From positions 806,001 to 870,000 of the forward strand of contig NC_014121.1 of NCBI RefSeq assembly GCF_000025565.1: a stretch of DNA of 64,000 nucleotides, in the 5' to 3' direction. The DNA is from Enterobacter cloacae subsp. cloacae ATCC 13047. Lineage in GTDB: Bacteria; Pseudomonadota; Gammaproteobacteria; Enterobacterales; Enterobacteriaceae. Both the position numbers and the translations under genes were made by a program. This document shows positions 62,617 through 64,000 of this stretch, in pieces. The notes beneath the pieces were generated by a model, which did no database searches, was not told the origin of the DNA, and saw only the letters and a program-made list of their open reading frames with translations. Within the stretch, counting starts at the first letter, position 1. Every line of letters begins with the position of its first letter.

Positions 62617-64000
62617 TTATTTCAGGCTGCGAATATCGGCGAAATGGCCGGTAACTGCCGCAGCGGCGGCCATCGCCGGGCTGACCAGGTGGGTGCGTCC
62701 ACCGCGGCCCTGACGACCTTCAAAGTTACGGTTACTGGTGGAGGCACAACGTTCGCCCGGATTCAGGCGGTCATTGTTCATGGCCAGACACATGGAGCAG
62801 CCAGGCAAGCGCCACTCGAAGCCTGCTTCGATAAAGATCTTATCCAGGCCTTCGGCTTCCGCCTGCGCTTTTACCGGACCAGAGCCTGGTACAACCAGCG
62901 CCTGTACGCCGGGTGCCACTTTACGGCCTTTGGCGATCTCCGCCGCAGCGCGTAAATCTTCGATACGCGAGTTGGTGCAGGAGCCGATAAAGACTTTGTC
63001 GATGGTCACATCGGTCAACGGCACACCGGGTTTCAGACCCATATACGCCAGCGCTTTTTCAGCACTGGCGCGTTCGACCGGATCGGTAAATGAGGCCGGA
63101 TCGGGAATGGTGTCATTCACGGAAATGACCTGACCCGGATTGGTTCCCCAGGTCACCTGCGGGGCAATCTCCTCCGCCTGCAGGGTAACAACGGTATCAA
63201 AAACCGCGTCATCATCGGTTTTCAGGGTTTTCCAGTACGCGACGGCGTCAGCGTAATCCTGACCTTTTGGTGCGTGCAGACGCCCTTTTACATAGTTGAA
63301 GGTGGTTTCATCCGGTGCCACCAGGCCTGCTTTGGCCCCCATCTCGATGGCCATATTGCACAGAGTCATACGACCTTCCATGCTCAGCGCCTGAATAGCG
63401 TCACCGCAGAACTCAACAACGTGCCCGGTGCCGCCGGCACTGCCCGTTTTACCGATGATGGCCAGCACGATGTCTTTCGCGGTGATCCCCGGCGCGGCTT
63501 TGCCTTTCACTTCAATCTTCATGGTTTTGGCTCGGCCCTGTTTAAGGGTCTGCGTAGCCAGAACATGCTCAACTTCAGAGGTGCCAATACCGAAGGCCAG
63601 TGCACCAAACGCGCCGTGCGTTGCGGTATGGGAGTCGCCGCAGACGATGGTCATGCCGGGCAGGGTGATCCCCTGCTCAGGTCCCATCACGTGAACGATA
63701 CCCTGATACGGATGGTTCAGATCGTAGAGCTCGACGCCAAACTCGTTACAGTTCTTGATCAACTCCTGCATCTGGATACGCGCCATTTCGCCCGACGCAT
63801 TGATATCTTTGGTCTGGGTGGAAACGTTGTGATCCATTGTCGCGAAGGTTTTACCCGGCTGACGTACCGGGCGTTTGTGCGCACGCAGCCCATCAAATGC
63901 CTGTGGGGAGGTCACTTCGTGTACCAGATGCCTGTCGATATAGAGCAGCGGGGTTTCGTTTGGTGCCTCATAGACAACGTGTGCATCAAACAATTTTTCA
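62617..64000 (-). CDS. leuC: 3-isopropylmalate dehydratase large subunit (start outside window)
   Basis: The coding frame runs off the right edge; about six N-terminal residues (MAKTLY in E. coli) are missing and the visible part begins [12 protein letters not shown]. The protein converts 2-isopropylmalate to 3-isopropylmalate with LeuD. Aconitase-family segments are present: [17 protein letters not shown] and the [4Fe-4S] cysteines in IGSCTNSR and [10 protein letters not shown]. Over the visible part there is no gap relative to E. coli LeuC (466 aa). Confidence 0.98.
   Translation of the reverse strand, partial: EKLFDAHVVYEAPNETPLLYIDRHLVHEVTSPQAFDGLRAHKRPVRQPGKTFATMDHNVSTQTKDINASGEMARIQMQELIKNCNEFGVELYDLNHPYQGIVHVMGPEQGITLPGMTIVCGDSHTATHGAFGALAFGIGTSEVEHVLATQTLKQGRAKTMKIEVKGKAAPGITAKDIVLAIIGKTGSAGGTGHVVEFCGDAIQALSMEGRMTLCNMAIEMGAKAGLVAPDETTFNYVKGRLHAPKGQDYADAVAYWKTLKTDDDAVFDTVVTLQAEEIAPQVTWGTNPGQVISVNDTIPDPASFTDPVERASAEKALAYMGLKPGVPLTDVTIDKVFIGSCTNSRIEDLRAAAEIAKGRKVAPGVQALVVPGSGPVKAQAEAEGLDKIFIEAGFEWRLPGCSMCLAMNNDRLNPGERCASTSNRNFEGRQGRGGRTHLVSPAMAAAAAVTGHFADIRSLK

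Overview
The window is one continuous stretch of an enterobacterial chromosome. Almost every protein resembles its Escherichia coli K-12 counterpart, and gene order follows the K-12 region from thrA (about minute 0) to leuC (about minute 2). Several differences from K-12 point to a sister genus of the Enterobacter/Lelliottia/Leclercia type rather than Escherichia: there is no yaaW-yaaI, hokC, rihC, cai-fix-yaaU block, and an MFS transporter, an autotransporter and a hok-like locus are present instead. The genus is inferred from memory of these families; the species cannot be told from the sequence alone.

Layout. 1-3.4 kb: end of thrA, then thrB and thrC (threonine synthesis), closed by a REP pair. 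3.5-10.1 kb: yaaX, yaaA, yaaJ, talB, mog, an MHS-type MFS transporter that K-12 lacks here, and satP. 10.2-15.9 kb: dnaK-dnaJ with two heat-shock promoters, then nhaA-nhaR for sodium/proton homeostasis. 15.9-22.3 kb: rpsT, then ribF-ileS-lspA-fkpB-ispH. 22.4-28.2 kb: dapB and carA-carB with an intact PurR/ArgR control region. 28.2-31.9 kb: accessory region with a small lipoprotein and a 973-residue autotransporter. 31.9-34.9 kb: kefF-kefC and folA. 34.9-41.6 kb: the minus-strand cluster lptD-surA-pdxA-rsmA-apaG-apaH, with very tight junctions. 41.9-48.8 kb: djlA, rluA-rapA and polB (with a LexA box). 48.8-54.0 kb: araBAD with divergent araC and a complete looping control region. 54.1-58.3 kb: yabI and thiBPQ under a TPP riboswitch. 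58.3-61.5 kb: sgrR, the dual-function RNA sgrS/sgrT, and setA (glucose-phosphate stress). 61.5-64.0 kb: a Hok-type toxin locus, then leuD and the start-truncated leuC.

Most of the window is ordinary core genome. The parts most worth a second look are the Hok-like locus between setA and leuD, with two mutually exclusive leader hairpins and no intact mok frame; the autotransporter replacing the carnitine genes, with an Asn/Asp/Gly repeat linker and an AT-rich N-terminal half; and the extra transporter between mog and satP. I found no CRISPR array, tRNA or rRNA gene, insertion sequence, prophage or clearly novel multi-gene system.
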